From Inquilinus limosus (GTDB taxonomy: Bacteria; Pseudomonadota; Alphaproteobacteria; DSM-16000; Inquilinaceae), in assembly GCF_002195995.1 (NCBI RefSeq), contig NZ_NHON01000013.1, positions 34,488-98,487 of the forward strand: a stretch of DNA of 64,000 nt, written 5' to 3'. The number at the start of each line of letters is the position of its first letter. The first letter of the stretch is position 1. Below are positions 8,896 through 16,412 of the stretch, in pieces. The notes beneath the pieces were generated by a model, which was not told where the DNA came from, searched no databases, and was given only the letters and a program-made list of their open reading frames with translations. Both the position numbers and the translations under genes were made by a program.

Positions 8896-10410
8896 ATGCA
8901 GGCGTTGGGCGACATCCTCCGCACGGGTCGCGCCATCGACGGCGCCGGCGGCTGGCCGAGGGTCCAGGTCGATGCCGCGACCTGGACCGCCGCGGCGGAG
9001 CGCCTGGGCGAGGGCGGGCTGACGTTGCTCGACCTCTGGGGCGACCGGTCCCGGGGGCCGCAGGTGCACATGGCGCTGCTGGACGAGGCGGCGAGCGAGA
9101 TCGCCACGGCGACCCTCGACTGCCCGGATGAGAGCTTCCCCTCGGTCGGGTGGCTGCATCCGCCGGCGATCCGGCTTGAACGGGCGATCCGGGACCTGTT
9201 CGGGCTGGAGCCGGTCGGCGCGCCGGATCCCCGCCCCTGGCTCGACCACGGCCGCTGGGGCGTGCGGCAGCCGCTCGGCAGCCGGCCGCCGGGGCAGGGG
9301 GGCGGGGCCTATCCGTTCCTGCCGGTCGAGGGCGAGAGCCTGCACCAGGTCCCGGTCGGCCCGGTGCATGCCGGCATCATCGAGCCCGGGCATTTCCGGT
9401 TCACCGCCAATGGCGAGACGGTGGTCCGCCTCGAAGCGCGTCTCGGCTACGTCCATCGCGGCCTCGAAAGCCTGATGGCCGGCGCGACGCCCGGCCACGC
9501 GGCCCGGCTGGCCGGGCGCGCCTCGGGCGACAGCACGGTCGCCTATGCCTGCGCCTTCGCCCAGGCGGTCGAGGCCGGTCTCGGCGTCAGGGTTCCGTTC
9601 CGCGCGGCCTGGCTGCGGACCCTGATGCTGGAGCTGGAGCGGCTCGCCAACCATCTCGGCGACATCGGCGCGATCTGCAATGACGCCGCCTTCGCCCTGA
9701 TGCATGCCCATACCGGCGTGTTGCGGGAGCGGGTGCTGCGCGCCGTCGGCCAGGCCTTCGGCCATCGCCTGATGATGGATCGGGTGGTTCCCGGCGGGGT
9801 CGCGGTCGATCCCGACGGCCGCGGGCTCGAAGCGGTCGCGGGGCTGGTCGACGAGATCCGGCTGCGCTTCCCGCCACTGGTCGAGCTCTATGACAACACC
9901 ACGTCGCTGCAGGACCGCACGGTGGGGACCGGTGCCGTCACCGCCGCCCTGGCCCGCCGCTTCGGCGCCGGCGGCTTCGTCGGCCGTGCCTCCGGCCGGG
10001 CTTTCGACGCCAGGCGCCTCTCCGGCGATGGGCCGTACCGGATGCTCGCCTTCGACGTCCCGGTGCTGCAGGAGGGGGACGTCAACGCCCGGGTCTGGAT
10101 CCGCATCCACGAGATCGAGCAGAGCCTGTCGCTGATCGCCGGGATACTGGATCGCCTGGCCGAGGGGCCGGTCCGGGTCGAGCTGCCGAGCCGGGCGGGC
10201 GAGGGCCTCGCCCTGGTCGAGGGCTTCCGCGGCGACATCCTCGCCTGGGTCCGCTTCGACGAGGACGGCCGGGTGCTGCGCGGCCGCCTGCGCGATCCGT
10301 CCTGGTTCCAATGGCCGCTGGTGGAGGCGGCGATCGAGGGCAACATCGTGGCCGACTTCCCGCTCTGCAACAAATCCTTCAACTGCTCCTATGCGGGGCA
10401 GGACCTTTGA
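8896..10410 (+). CDS. hyfG: Large subunit of an Ehr-like complex (HyfG/NuoCD-like) without the first [NiFe] cysteine pair
   Basis: This 504-residue fusion has an NuoC-like N-terminal part (about 1-140) and an NuoD/HycE-like part (about 150-504). In [NiFe] hydrogenases the first ligand motif reads RxCGxC. Here residues 208-214 read RASGDST, so serines 210 and 213 occupy the two cysteine positions. At the C-terminus the usual DPCxxC is not present, and the protein ends DFPLCNKSFNCSYAGQDL. It is therefore unlikely to bind a Ni-Fe centre. Start ATG 8896 follows the strong ribosome site GAGGAGGGGAAGG. HyfG-like proteins without nickel ligands are known in energy-converting hydrogenase-related (Ehr) complexes. 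Confidence 0.88.
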   Translation: MQALGDILRTGRAIDGAGGWPRVQVDAATWTAAAERLGEGGLTLLDLWGDRSRGPQVHMALLDEAASEIATATLDCPDESFPSVGWLHPPAIRLERAIRDLFGLEPVGAPDPRPWLDHGRWGVRQPLGSRPPGQGGGAYPFLPVEGESLHQVPVGPVHAGIIEPGHFRFTANGETVVRLEARLGYVHRGLESLMAGATPGHAARLAGRASGDSTVAYACAFAQAVEAGLGVRVPFRAAWLRTLMLELERLANHLGDIGAICNDAAFALMHAHTGVLRERVLRAVGQAFGHRLMMDRVVPGGVAVDPDGRGLEAVAGLVDEIRLRFPPLVELYDNTTSLQDRTVGTGAVTAALARRFGAGGFVGRASGRAFDARRLSGDGPYRMLAFDVPVLQEGDVNARVWIRIHEIEQSLSLIAGILDRLAEGPVRVELPSRAGEGLALVEGFRGDILAWVRFDEDGRVLRGRLRDPSWFQWPLVEAAIEGNIVADFPLCNKSFNCSYAGQDL

Positions 10411-10417
10411 GGACGCC

Positions 10418-10948
10418 ATGCGCCGGCATCTCTTCCAGGGCCTGATCCGGCCGCCGCTGACCGAGCCCCGCCCGTCCGCGGATGATCCCGAATTGGCGGC
10501 GCTGGCCGCATCGCTGGACGTCGCCGCCCGCCGGCGGCTCGGACGCAGCCTGTCGATCCGTGAGGTCGATGCCGGCTCCTGCAATGGCTGCGAGCTGGAG
10601 ATCCACGCTCTCAACAACGCCGTCTACGACCTCGAGCGGTTCGGCCTGCGCTTCGTCGCCTCGCCGCGCCATGCCGATGTGCTGCTGGTGACCGGGCCGG
10701 TCACGCTCAACATGCGCGAGGCGCTCGAACGCACCTATGCGGCCACGCCGTCGCCGAAATGGGTGGTCGCGGTCGGCGATTGCGCCGCCGGCCAGGGGCT
10801 GTTCGCGGAGTCATACGCGACCGCCGGCGCGGTGGCCGCCGTGCTGCCGGTGGATCTCCACATCCGCGGCTGCCCACCGGACCCGACGGCGCTGCTGAAG
10901 GGCCTGCTGGCCTTGATGGAGAAAGGCGGAGCGCGATCGGGTCGCTAG
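10418..10948 (+). CDS. hyfI: NuoB-like iron-sulfur small subunit (HyfI-type)
   Basis: This 176-residue protein has all four cysteines that bind the N2-type [4Fe-4S] cluster: C55 and C58 in SCNGCELEIH, C122 in VGDCAAGQG and C152 in RGCPPDP. The electron-transfer centre of the complex is thus intact even though the large subunit lacks nickel ligands. I chose ATG 10418 because GAGGA precedes it and the stop of hyfG is at 10410. An in-frame ATG at 10391 would overlap hyfG. It is the last gene of the operon. No HyfH-type ferredoxin follows. Confidence 0.92.
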   Translation: MRRHLFQGLIRPPLTEPRPSADDPELAALAASLDVAARRRLGRSLSIREVDAGSCNGCELEIHALNNAVYDLERFGLRFVASPRHADVLLVTGPVTLNMREALERTYAATPSPKWVVAVGDCAAGQGLFAESYATAGAVAAVLPVDLHIRGCPPDPTALLKGLLALMEKGGARSGR

Positions 10949-11101
10949 AACGGATGCGAACGAAAAAGGCGGAGAACCGCGACCGGTCTCTCCGCCTTCC
11001 AAGCCCTTGTCCCGACACGGAAAACCGCGGGGACGTTCGGGAAATTCGATGGTAGCTGGGGAGGGATTTGAACCCCCGACCAAGGGATTATGATTCCCCT
11101 G
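10947..11101. repeat. attL: left copy of 155-bp direct repeat with 3' half of tRNA-Met
   Basis: This copy is identical to 51361-51515 except for one base (G at 10994, A at 51408). It begins inside the stop region of hyfI. It ends in the anticodon stem of a truncated tRNA-Met (11050-11101, minus strand). Since the tRNA runs leftward, this is the displaced original 3' half. It cannot form a tRNA because the D-arm and 5' acceptor strand are missing here. Confidence 0.9.
10963..10998 (-). terminator. Rho-independent terminator downstream of the displaced tRNA-Met half
   Basis: Arms AAGGCGGAGA (10966-10975) and TCTCCGCCTT (10989-10998) form a perfect 10-bp stem. On the minus strand it is followed by a T run made by the A run at 10963-10967. 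Before integration it would have ended tRNA-Met transcription. It may also serve hyfI from the other side. Confidence 0.75.
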
Positions 11102-11133
11102 AGCTGGCAGCCGAAATCAATGACTTAGCTCGC

Positions 11134-11153
11134 CGTCTGGCCGATCGTCTGGC
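11134..11153. other. Candidate integrase arm-type sites, left pair
   Basis: The octamer CGTCTGGC occurs at 11134-11141 and 11146-11153, 12 bp apart, starting 33 bp inside the left att repeat. The same pair with the same spacing occurs inside the right end (51316-51335). Position and symmetry suggest arm-type binding sites for the integrase or an excision factor. Confidence 0.5.
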
Positions 11154-11285
11154 TTCGATCCGCCATTGCTGAACATGAGAAGGCACGCCGCGAGAGACAC
11201 TGTCTATCGTTCCTGGCCGAGCAGCCGGCCAAGGGCTCCGGAGAATGATCGCTCAAAACGTTCGCGACGATTAGATGTATAACAT

Positions 11286-12029
11286 CTATGCTCTGGGTGG
11301 CCGGAGTGCAATTGCAACTGGAACCTTGGATGCCGAGGCAACCCACTTTCTAGTGTCTCCACATATCCACTCGATAAGTTTTAGAACCTCAGTGTGCTTT
11401 TTCATCGGCCCCTTGTCGAAAATCGCTCTGTGATGCGCAATTCTATTTCTCCATCTTCTGACATCCTCAATGCATGACTGGATGTCGTCCCGCGTTGCGT
11501 GGCTTGGAACGCACGGGAAAATTTCTCGCGCCCCCTTGGCCCATAGGAATCTTTCAAACCTTTTGGTTGCAAGGTGTTCCCAGAACCCGAACATTAGGGC
11601 GGACACAATATGATGCGACGTCAGCTGCTGGCCGTGCTGTCCCTTCTCTTTGGAGTACGCTTCGTCCAACTCATCTCGACGCCGTTGATCAAGGAGATTC
11701 CGGAATGTCTGATTCAAGTACCACTCCGGACCGATCCTTTTTATCAACGCATTGTTAAAAGCATTGCGACAAACGATTTCGGCAAAATGCAACGATATGT
11801 GAAAACTTTCGCACAGAACGGTGTTCCAAAGATAATATTGAAACGCCATTTGATTATTATATCCTGCGGCCGGCATATAGCGCATTAGGCGCTCTGGCTG
11901 CATCGCGGATGAAATTATCTGAAGACCGGGGCCGTCTGGCAAATTTGGTAATTGCATTTGGAAAATCCGCGCTATATCATTGAACGGTGAGCTGCGGATA
12001 GGTTGTGTTCGCACCCCTACCGTGGACAA
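11286..12029 (-). CDS. Abi/HEPN-like protein, probable phage-exclusion cargo
   Basis: This protein of up to 247 residues sits between attL and the integrase, a usual site for defence cargo. Near the C-terminus it has RWRNRIAHHRAIFD, which matches the RN(x)3-4H motif of the HEPN RNase fold in the Abi_2/AbiD-F family. The upstream part is helical, with the conserved-looking FHISLHFAEIVCRNAFNN. The gene is much richer in A+T than its neighbours, which suggests recent acquisition. The start is uncertain: TTG at 12029 is the longest, and ATG at 11957 would give 223 residues. RNase activity is an inference. Confidence 0.7.
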   Translation of the reverse strand: MSTVGVRTQPIRSSPFNDIARIFQMQLPNLPDGPGLQIISSAMQPERLMRYMPAAGYNNQMAFQYYLWNTVLCESFHISLHFAEIVCRNAFNNALIKRIGPEWYLNQTFRNLLDQRRRDELDEAYSKEKGQHGQQLTSHHIVSALMFGFWEHLATKRFERFLWAKGAREIFPCVPSHATRDDIQSCIEDVRRWRNRIAHHRAIFDKGPMKKHTEVLKLIEWICGDTRKWVASASKVPVAIALRPPRA

Positions 12030-12190
12030 TATCAGAAGGCGGGTCCCGCAAGGGACGCCGCCTTCACTCTTTTATCAGGATAGTTTGCGCGCGACCAGCC
12101 AGCTACCATTCCCCCGCCAGCGTGTCGGCGATTGGCGGTATGGTTCGGACCTCCGCGTTCTGCTCGACCTCTGAATGCAAGTTTGCGGGA

Positions 12191-13447
12191 TCAGCGCAGC
12201 AACTCCCGCTCCAGCGCCACCCCGATCTTCCGATCCGCGTCCCGCTGGTCGAAGAGGTGCCCGTACAGGTCATAGGTGATCTGGATGGAGCTGTGGCCCA
12301 TCCGCATCTGGACCTGCTTCGGCGTCATGCCGCGCTCGATCAGCAGTGAGGCGTGGATGTGCCGGAGGGTGTTGAGCGGGTAGCTCGGCCGCAAGATCGT
12401 CTCGCCCTTCCTGGACTTCGCCCGCCGGGTCAGGCCGGCCGCTTGGCAGAGCGGCACCCACATGCGGTTCGTGACGTTCGCGTGCGTCTGCGCCGTGCCG
12501 AGCGACGTCGGCAGCAGGAGGTGGACGGTCTTGTTCGGCCGCGATGGATCCGGCAGCGCCGACGACCGCGGCAGCACCAGCAGCCAGCGCTTCAGCAGCG
12601 CGACGAGCTGCGGGCCGAACGTGATGAACCGATCGCCGTTTTCCGTCTTGGTCAGGCCCAGCATGCACTTCTCATCGGCCTTACGGCGGACGATCGCGCC
12701 CGGGTTCTTGCCAGCCAGGGTCAGATCCTCCACGGCCAAGCCGCGCAGCTCCGATGGCCGGAGCCCTCCGAACACGCCGATATTGACCCAGACCTCGGTG
12801 AAGGTCGGCGGATCGGGCGCTTCGGTCGCGGCCGTCCCCAGGAGGCTCTTGATCTCTGGCTTCTCCGGGATCTGGACCCGCTTCCGGGTGCCGGTCGCGG
12901 CGACGACTCGGGTTGCCTGCGCCGGGCTGGCCGGGATCGTGCCCGCGCGCTGGGCATGCGCGAACATCATCCGCACGGACGACATCACCCGCCGCGTCAT
13001 CGGCACCGAGGTCTTCTTGACCAGCGCGGCCTTGAGCGCCTCGCAGTCGGGCCCTGTCACCTGGCCGAGTTGCAGCGAACCGAACGCCACGGGCTTGCCG
13101 TCGCGCTCGATCATCGCCGCCACGATGTGGTTGTCGCGGTGCTGCTCGTACTTCGACCAGGTCGCCTCGGTGCGCCCGAGATCCTGGACTGCCTTGATCC
13201 AGGCGTCGCACCCGTCCTTGACGGTGATGGTCTGGGTCGGCTCGGGCGCCGCGCTGGCCGCAGGCTCCTCGATCGCCTCCGGCGTCGCCTCAACGACGCT
13301 GCGATAGGCCTTGGCCTTCCTGAGAGCGCCCTGGCCGCTGAACTGCTTGCGCCGGCGGACGCCGTTGGCATCGCGCCAGTCGACCGTGTAGCCGGTGCGC
13401 GTCTCGCCCTTGGCCGTCTTCCAACTGCACCGGCTGATGGCCGCCAT
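12191..13447 (-). CDS. int: Tyrosine recombinase, prophage integrase
   Basis: This 418-residue integrase has an N-terminal arm-binding part (Arm-DNA-bind style, KQFSGQGALRKAKAYRS), a core-binding SAM-like domain and a C-terminal catalytic domain. Catalytic features are the first arginine in GGLRPSELRGLAVEDL, the second box NTLRHIHASLLIERG (Asn replaces the usual first His), the third box MGHSSIQITYDLYGH, and the nucleophilic tyrosine expected in that last segment. It is the distal gene of the leftward early operon, about 1.1 kb from attL. It should act on the tRNA-Met att sites. Confidence 0.93.
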   Translation of the reverse strand: MAAISRCSWKTAKGETRTGYTVDWRDANGVRRRKQFSGQGALRKAKAYRSVVEATPEAIEEPAASAAPEPTQTITVKDGCDAWIKAVQDLGRTEATWSKYEQHRDNHIVAAMIERDGKPVAFGSLQLGQVTGPDCEALKAALVKKTSVPMTRRVMSSVRMMFAHAQRAGTIPASPAQATRVVAATGTRKRVQIPEKPEIKSLLGTAATEAPDPPTFTEVWVNIGVFGGLRPSELRGLAVEDLTLAGKNPGAIVRRKADEKCMLGLTKTENGDRFITFGPQLVALLKRWLLVLPRSSALPDPSRPNKTVHLLLPTSLGTAQTHANVTNRMWVPLCQAAGLTRRAKSRKGETILRPSYPLNTLRHIHASLLIERGMTPKQVQMRMGHSSIQITYDLYGHLFDQRDADRKIGVALERELLR

Positions 13448-13459
13448 GCTGCCCTGCTG

Positions 13460-13747
13460 CTAGGCCGCGGGAATGCCGCGCACCACGCGATCATACCACC
13501 GCAGCAGCTGGACGCGATCACCGACCAAGCCGACGCCCGGAACCTTGCGGACGGGGATGGCGTCGGCAGCCGGCGTCTGGCCGCGTCGGGCGGCCTCGAC
13601 CATGCGATAGATCTGCTTCGGCCGCAGCTTCACCACCGCGGCGATCTCGTCGGCGCCCTCCACCGGCTGGGGCTCGTCGGCCTGCTCGACCGGCTGCGCC
13701 AGCTTGTGGCCGTAGTAGCCCGGGCGGGGGCTTGCGTTCGCCATCAT
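13460..13747 (-). CDS. Probable excisionase/AlpA-like DNA-binding protein, 95 aa
   Basis: This small basic protein is encoded 12 bp upstream of int in the same direction. The central segment AAVVKLRPKQIYRMVEAARRG looks like a winged or MerR/AlpA-type helix-turn-helix. Position directly before int is typical of xis genes. The start ATGATG at 13747 overlaps the stop of the upstream ribbon-helix-helix gene. Assignment as excisionase rests on size, fold impression and location. Confidence 0.55.
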   Translation of the reverse strand: MMANASPRPGYYGHKLAQPVEQADEPQPVEGADEIAAVVKLRPKQIYRMVEAARRGQTPAADAIPVRKVPGVGLVGDRVQLLRWYDRVVRGIPAA

Positions 13748-13935
13748 CCCTCGCAGTCCTCCAGGCCCCATTCCACCAGCGTGCGCACCTGCTCGGCGAA
13801 CGACGTTCGCTCCCGCTCGGCGCGCTGCCTGATCTGCTCGAACGTGTCGCGGTCGAACGAGACGACGATGCGGGTGGCGCTGTCGGGCGTGCGGCGGTAG
13901 CCGGCGCCTGGCAGCTTCTGAGGGGCGGCGGTCAT
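13744..13935 (-). CDS. Ribbon-helix-helix (Arc/CopG-type) regulator, 63 aa
   Basis: The region RIVVSFDRDTFEQIRQRA has the beta strand and first helix of an Arc-type fold, and ERTSFAEQVRTLVEWGLED gives the second helix. Such proteins bind DNA as dimers. The ATG at 13935 is internal to a longer open frame. I prefer it because the region upstream holds another gene and the fold begins about 18 residues later. It is coupled to the following xis-like gene. Confidence 0.65.
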   Translation of the reverse strand: MTAAPQKLPGAGYRRTPDSATRIVVSFDRDTFEQIRQRAERERTSFAEQVRTLVEWGLEDCEG

Positions 13936-13945
13936 CGGTGCGGCC

Positions 13946-14047
13946 CTACATCGGCGGCAGGGCGTTCGCGCCCAGCCAGTAGCCGGCGCCGATGCCGAGG
14001 GCGATGCAGGCGGCGCCAGCGAGAATGATGAGCGTGATGCAATCCAT
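13946..14047 (-). CDS. Small single-span membrane protein, 33 aa
   Basis: The peptide starts MDCITLIILAGAACIALG and ends GYWLGANALPPM, forming one hydrophobic helix of about 20 residues with glycine spacing. It fits exactly between the ribbon-helix-helix gene and the CHC2 gene in the same direction. The ribosome site is weak (CACGAG), so expression is uncertain. The function is unknown. Confidence 0.45.
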   Translation of the reverse strand: MDCITLIILAGAACIALGIGAGYWLGANALPPM

Positions 14048-14128
14048 GCGGTGATGCTCGTGTGGTTCAGAAGCGCGACCCGCCGCAGCCGCCCCGGAGG
14101 ACAACTGCGGCGGTGATCGCTCACTTGG

Positions 14129-14659
14129 TCAGGCGCTCGGCCGCGGCGCGGCGCTGGCGATGCCGGCTCGCACCTGGGCGACGATCTCGAAGGCCACCGG
14201 CATCTGGCGCCCCGCCTCCGGCCACCGCTCGAGCAGGGCCAGCCGCTCCTCTTCCGTGAAGGCCGAGAGGGCATTCGCTATGGCGCCGACCATCTCGCCG
14301 AAGCGGAAGTTGGTGATAGCGCCGCTGGTCGGCGCGCCAGTCTGATCCCCGACGCTGCCGGGCGTTTGGTCGCCGTAGCCGGTCAGGCAAGCCTGCGGCT
14401 TGCCGTCTGCGCCGCGCTTGAGAAGCCACGGCCGAACCTCGGCGTAATGCTGCGCGTCGCCATGGGCGCCGCAGCTAAGACACTGGTACGTGCCCTTTCT
14501 GTCGTTGACCGTGAAGCTGGGCGTCTTCTCGTCATGGAACGGGCAGAGACCAATGAACTCATGCCCGCGGCCGAACCGCGATGGCTTCAGGTCGACGTCA
14601 CGCCCAATCAGGTCGGACAGGCGGCCGGTGGGCGGCAGCGGGATCACGTTCTCGGTCAT
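14129..14659 (-). CDS. CHC2 zinc-finger protein, DnaG primase-type DNA-binding domain
   Basis: This 176-residue protein has the zinc-binding pattern of the DnaG N-terminus: GLCPFHDEKTPSF followed by GTYQCLSCGAHGD, giving C, H, C, C ligands in about residues 38-66. No TOPRIM polymerase domain is present, so it is not a full primase. Phages often carry such isolated CHC2 proteins beside a DnaB-type helicase. The prophage helicase is in the opposite operon (19073). It overlaps the next upstream gene by ATGA. Confidence 0.8.
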   Translation of the reverse strand: MTENVIPLPPTGRLSDLIGRDVDLKPSRFGRGHEFIGLCPFHDEKTPSFTVNDRKGTYQCLSCGAHGDAQHYAEVRPWLLKRGADGKPQACLTGYGDQTPGSVGDQTGAPTSGAITNFRFGEMVGAIANALSAFTEEERLALLERWPEAGRQMPVAFEIVAQVRAGIASAAPRPSA

Positions 14660-15024
14660 ACAGCGCCCCCTCTCTGCGCCGCGGCCATGGCATCGAGGTC
14701 GGAAAGGACTCGGAGCATCATGCGCTCGCCCGGGTCCAGCTCGCGATTCACGATGACGGCGGCGCCATCGCTGGACAGAAGGTCCGGCCAGAGCCCAATG
14801 CGGAGCTTCGCGGCGGCGCCGGCGGCAGTGCGCGCCGGGGTCGCCAGGATCTGGTCGCGCATCCGGTTGAGCCGGTCGCAGGTCCGGTTGAAGGTCTTCT
14901 CGTCGATGTCCTTGGCTGCGTCGAGGGCGGCGCCTTCGCGCCAGACGATCCGGGCGAGGGAGAGGAGGGCAGCGTCATCGCCGCCGGGCAAGGAGGGAGC
15001 GGCAGAGCCGTCGAGAGGGGCCAT
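14656..15024 (-). CDS. Hypothetical phage early protein, 122 aa
   Basis: I do not recognise the function. The product is predicted helical and soluble. The first 18 residues (MAPLDGSAAPSLPGGDDA) are nearly repeated in the next gene upstream (MTPLDGQAAPSLPSGADT), although the rest differs. The start at 15024 is preferred because that shared beginning marks the N-terminus. It is coupled by ATGA to the CHC2 gene. Confidence 0.6.
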   Translation of the reverse strand: MAPLDGSAAPSLPGGDDAALLSLARIVWREGAALDAAKDIDEKTFNRTCDRLNRMRDQILATPARTAAGAAAKLRIGLWPDLLSSDGAAVIVNRELDPGERMMLRVLSDLDAMAAAQRGGAV

Positions 15025-15083
15025 GATGATTTTCTCGTGAAACTGTGTGGGTGATGCCTCGTGTGTGCGCAGCGCGCGGCGCG

Positions 15084-15449
15084 TCAGGTGTGCGCGTGCA
15101 CGCACGGGCCCGCGCCCGTCCCGGGGTTGGCTTCCTCCCGGCGGAGCTCGGCCTTCACAGCCTGCATCCACAGAGTGACGCCGACAGACATCAGCCCGCG
15201 GAAGACGCTCCGATCTGCCGCCGACAGATCAAACTTCAGCTCGTCGAGCTCACCGATGCTGAGGACGATGCCGGCTTGGCGGGCCTGGGCAATCCAGGCT
15301 GCGGCGTCGAATTCCTCAGGGGTTGGCGGGCGCAGATGCTTCCGGCCCTGCGCCGTCTCATACCCGCGCTGTACAATCGCCGCGGGAGCAAAGGTGGTGT
15401 CGGCGCCGCTCGGCAGGGATGGGGCGGCTTGGCCGTCGAGAGGAGTCAT
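15084..15449 (-). CDS. Hypothetical phage early protein, 121 aa
   Basis: The function is unknown. It shares the N-terminal motif MxPLDGxAAPSLPxG and part of its upstream leader with the gene at 14656, which indicates an old local duplication of leader plus N-terminus. The remaining sequence has helices and a conserved-looking DELKFDLSAADRSVFRG segment. It belongs to the leftward CI-controlled operon. Confidence 0.6.
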   Translation of the reverse strand: MTPLDGQAAPSLPSGADTTFAPAAIVQRGYETAQGRKHLRPPTPEEFDAAAWIAQARQAGIVLSIGELDELKFDLSAADRSVFRGLMSVGVTLWMQAVKAELRREEANPGTGAGPCVHAHT

Positions 15450-15532
15450 GGGTGATTTCCTCGTGAGACTGAAGAAGGGATGCGCAGCGCGCCGTGCACG
15501 CGCGGGCGTGGGCCCGCGCGAGGCACTCCCAA

Positions 15533-16192
15533 TCAGGCGTTAGCCTGGAGATGCTCGATGTCGGAGAGGACGGCCTTGAAAGCCCCTCCCTCATAGTCGT
15601 CGCTCAGATCGTGGACCCACATGAAGTTGTCGGCCAACGTGCGGAGCTTCAGGGCGACCCCCGCCGGCGTCGTCGGGCGGCAGGCGTGCAACTCGTCGGT
15701 CGCGGCGTTGATCGCATCGCCCGCTTCGCTCTGGGCGGCTTCGAGCGCGTACATGCCGAACTCTTCGCGGATCGCATGGATCCGCTGTTCGTCTGCCGCC
15801 ATCTCCGCTCTCAGCCGCTCTCTCTTCGCATTCAGGCGCTCGATGATTTCGGACAGGGGAGTCATCTCGCCCGGAGCGGTGGCGACGCGGGCGTCATCGC
15901 CGCTGCCATGCGCAACGCAGCGGAAATGCTGGATCTCGCGGGCGATGTGCTTCTTGATCCCCTCCTCCGTGAACACGAAGACCGGCTCGCGGGTCTCGGT
16001 GATAGCGCCGATCCTGGCCTTCGGGAGCAGCGCGTGCTCGCCATACTTGGCCTTCGCAGCATCCTCGGCCTCACTCAGGCGGGTCTCCGCGGCGAGATAG
16101 GCATCGTCCGCGGCCTTGAACTTGGCATGGACCGCGAAGAAGGGGTCGGAAGCCGAGGCTGAGAGCTCGGCGGGAATGACGTCACGAGGCAT
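15533..16192 (-). CDS. Hypothetical phage protein, first gene of the leftward operon, 219 aa
   Basis: This protein has a long central coiled-coil-like stretch (SEIIERLNAKRERLRAEMAA) and no membrane segment. It is the first gene behind the operator at 16252-16266, so it should be expressed when CI is lifted. I do not recognise the family. Downstream genes in the operon include CHC2, xis-like and int. Confidence 0.6.
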   Translation of the reverse strand: MPRDVIPAELSASASDPFFAVHAKFKAADDAYLAAETRLSEAEDAAKAKYGEHALLPKARIGAITETREPVFVFTEEGIKKHIAREIQHFRCVAHGSGDDARVATAPGEMTPLSEIIERLNAKRERLRAEMAADEQRIHAIREEFGMYALEAAQSEAGDAINAATDELHACRPTTPAGVALKLRTLADNFMWVHDLSDDYEGGAFKAVLSDIEHLQANA

Positions 16193-16251
16193 TTTGCTTA
16201 CCTCCCCAGTGGGCGCCTCTAAGGGCGGTCAGCGGTGGCTGACGAGGGAAT

Positions 16252-16266
16252 TTACGTTAAACGTAA
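16252..16266. promoter_or_regulatory. Candidate CI/Cro operator (left)
   Basis: The sequence TTACGTTAAACGTAA is an inverted repeat (TTACG-N5-CGTAA). The same half-sites with the same spacing occur at 17125-17139, beside the repressor gene. This copy lies 60 bp upstream of the leftward early operon and probably overlaps its promoter. The rest of the gap 16193-16412 shows no gene, only a short hairpin near 16281-16297 (AGCCGCTA...TAGCGGCT). Confidence 0.65.
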
Positions 16267-16412
16267 CTTCCGGGTCAAGCCGCTATTCGCTAGCGGCTTT
16301 CGTCCACTGAAAGTGTGGCCGAGATTTTGCCGCTGGGGTGATGCTCGCTCCGGACGGCGCGGTGACCGCCCAGCCCGACGAGCTCTGGCGCGGGCTGCGA
16401 GCGATGGGTGCC

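Noticed and set aside
8896..10410. HyfG as an active [NiFe] hydrogenase
   Set aside because: The first ligand pair is replaced by Ser residues, the DPCxxC end is missing, and no maturation genes are near.
11050..11101. Second tRNA-Met at the left end
   Set aside because: Only the 3' part is present. The D-arm and the 5' acceptor strand are replaced by phage sequence, so it is an att remnant.
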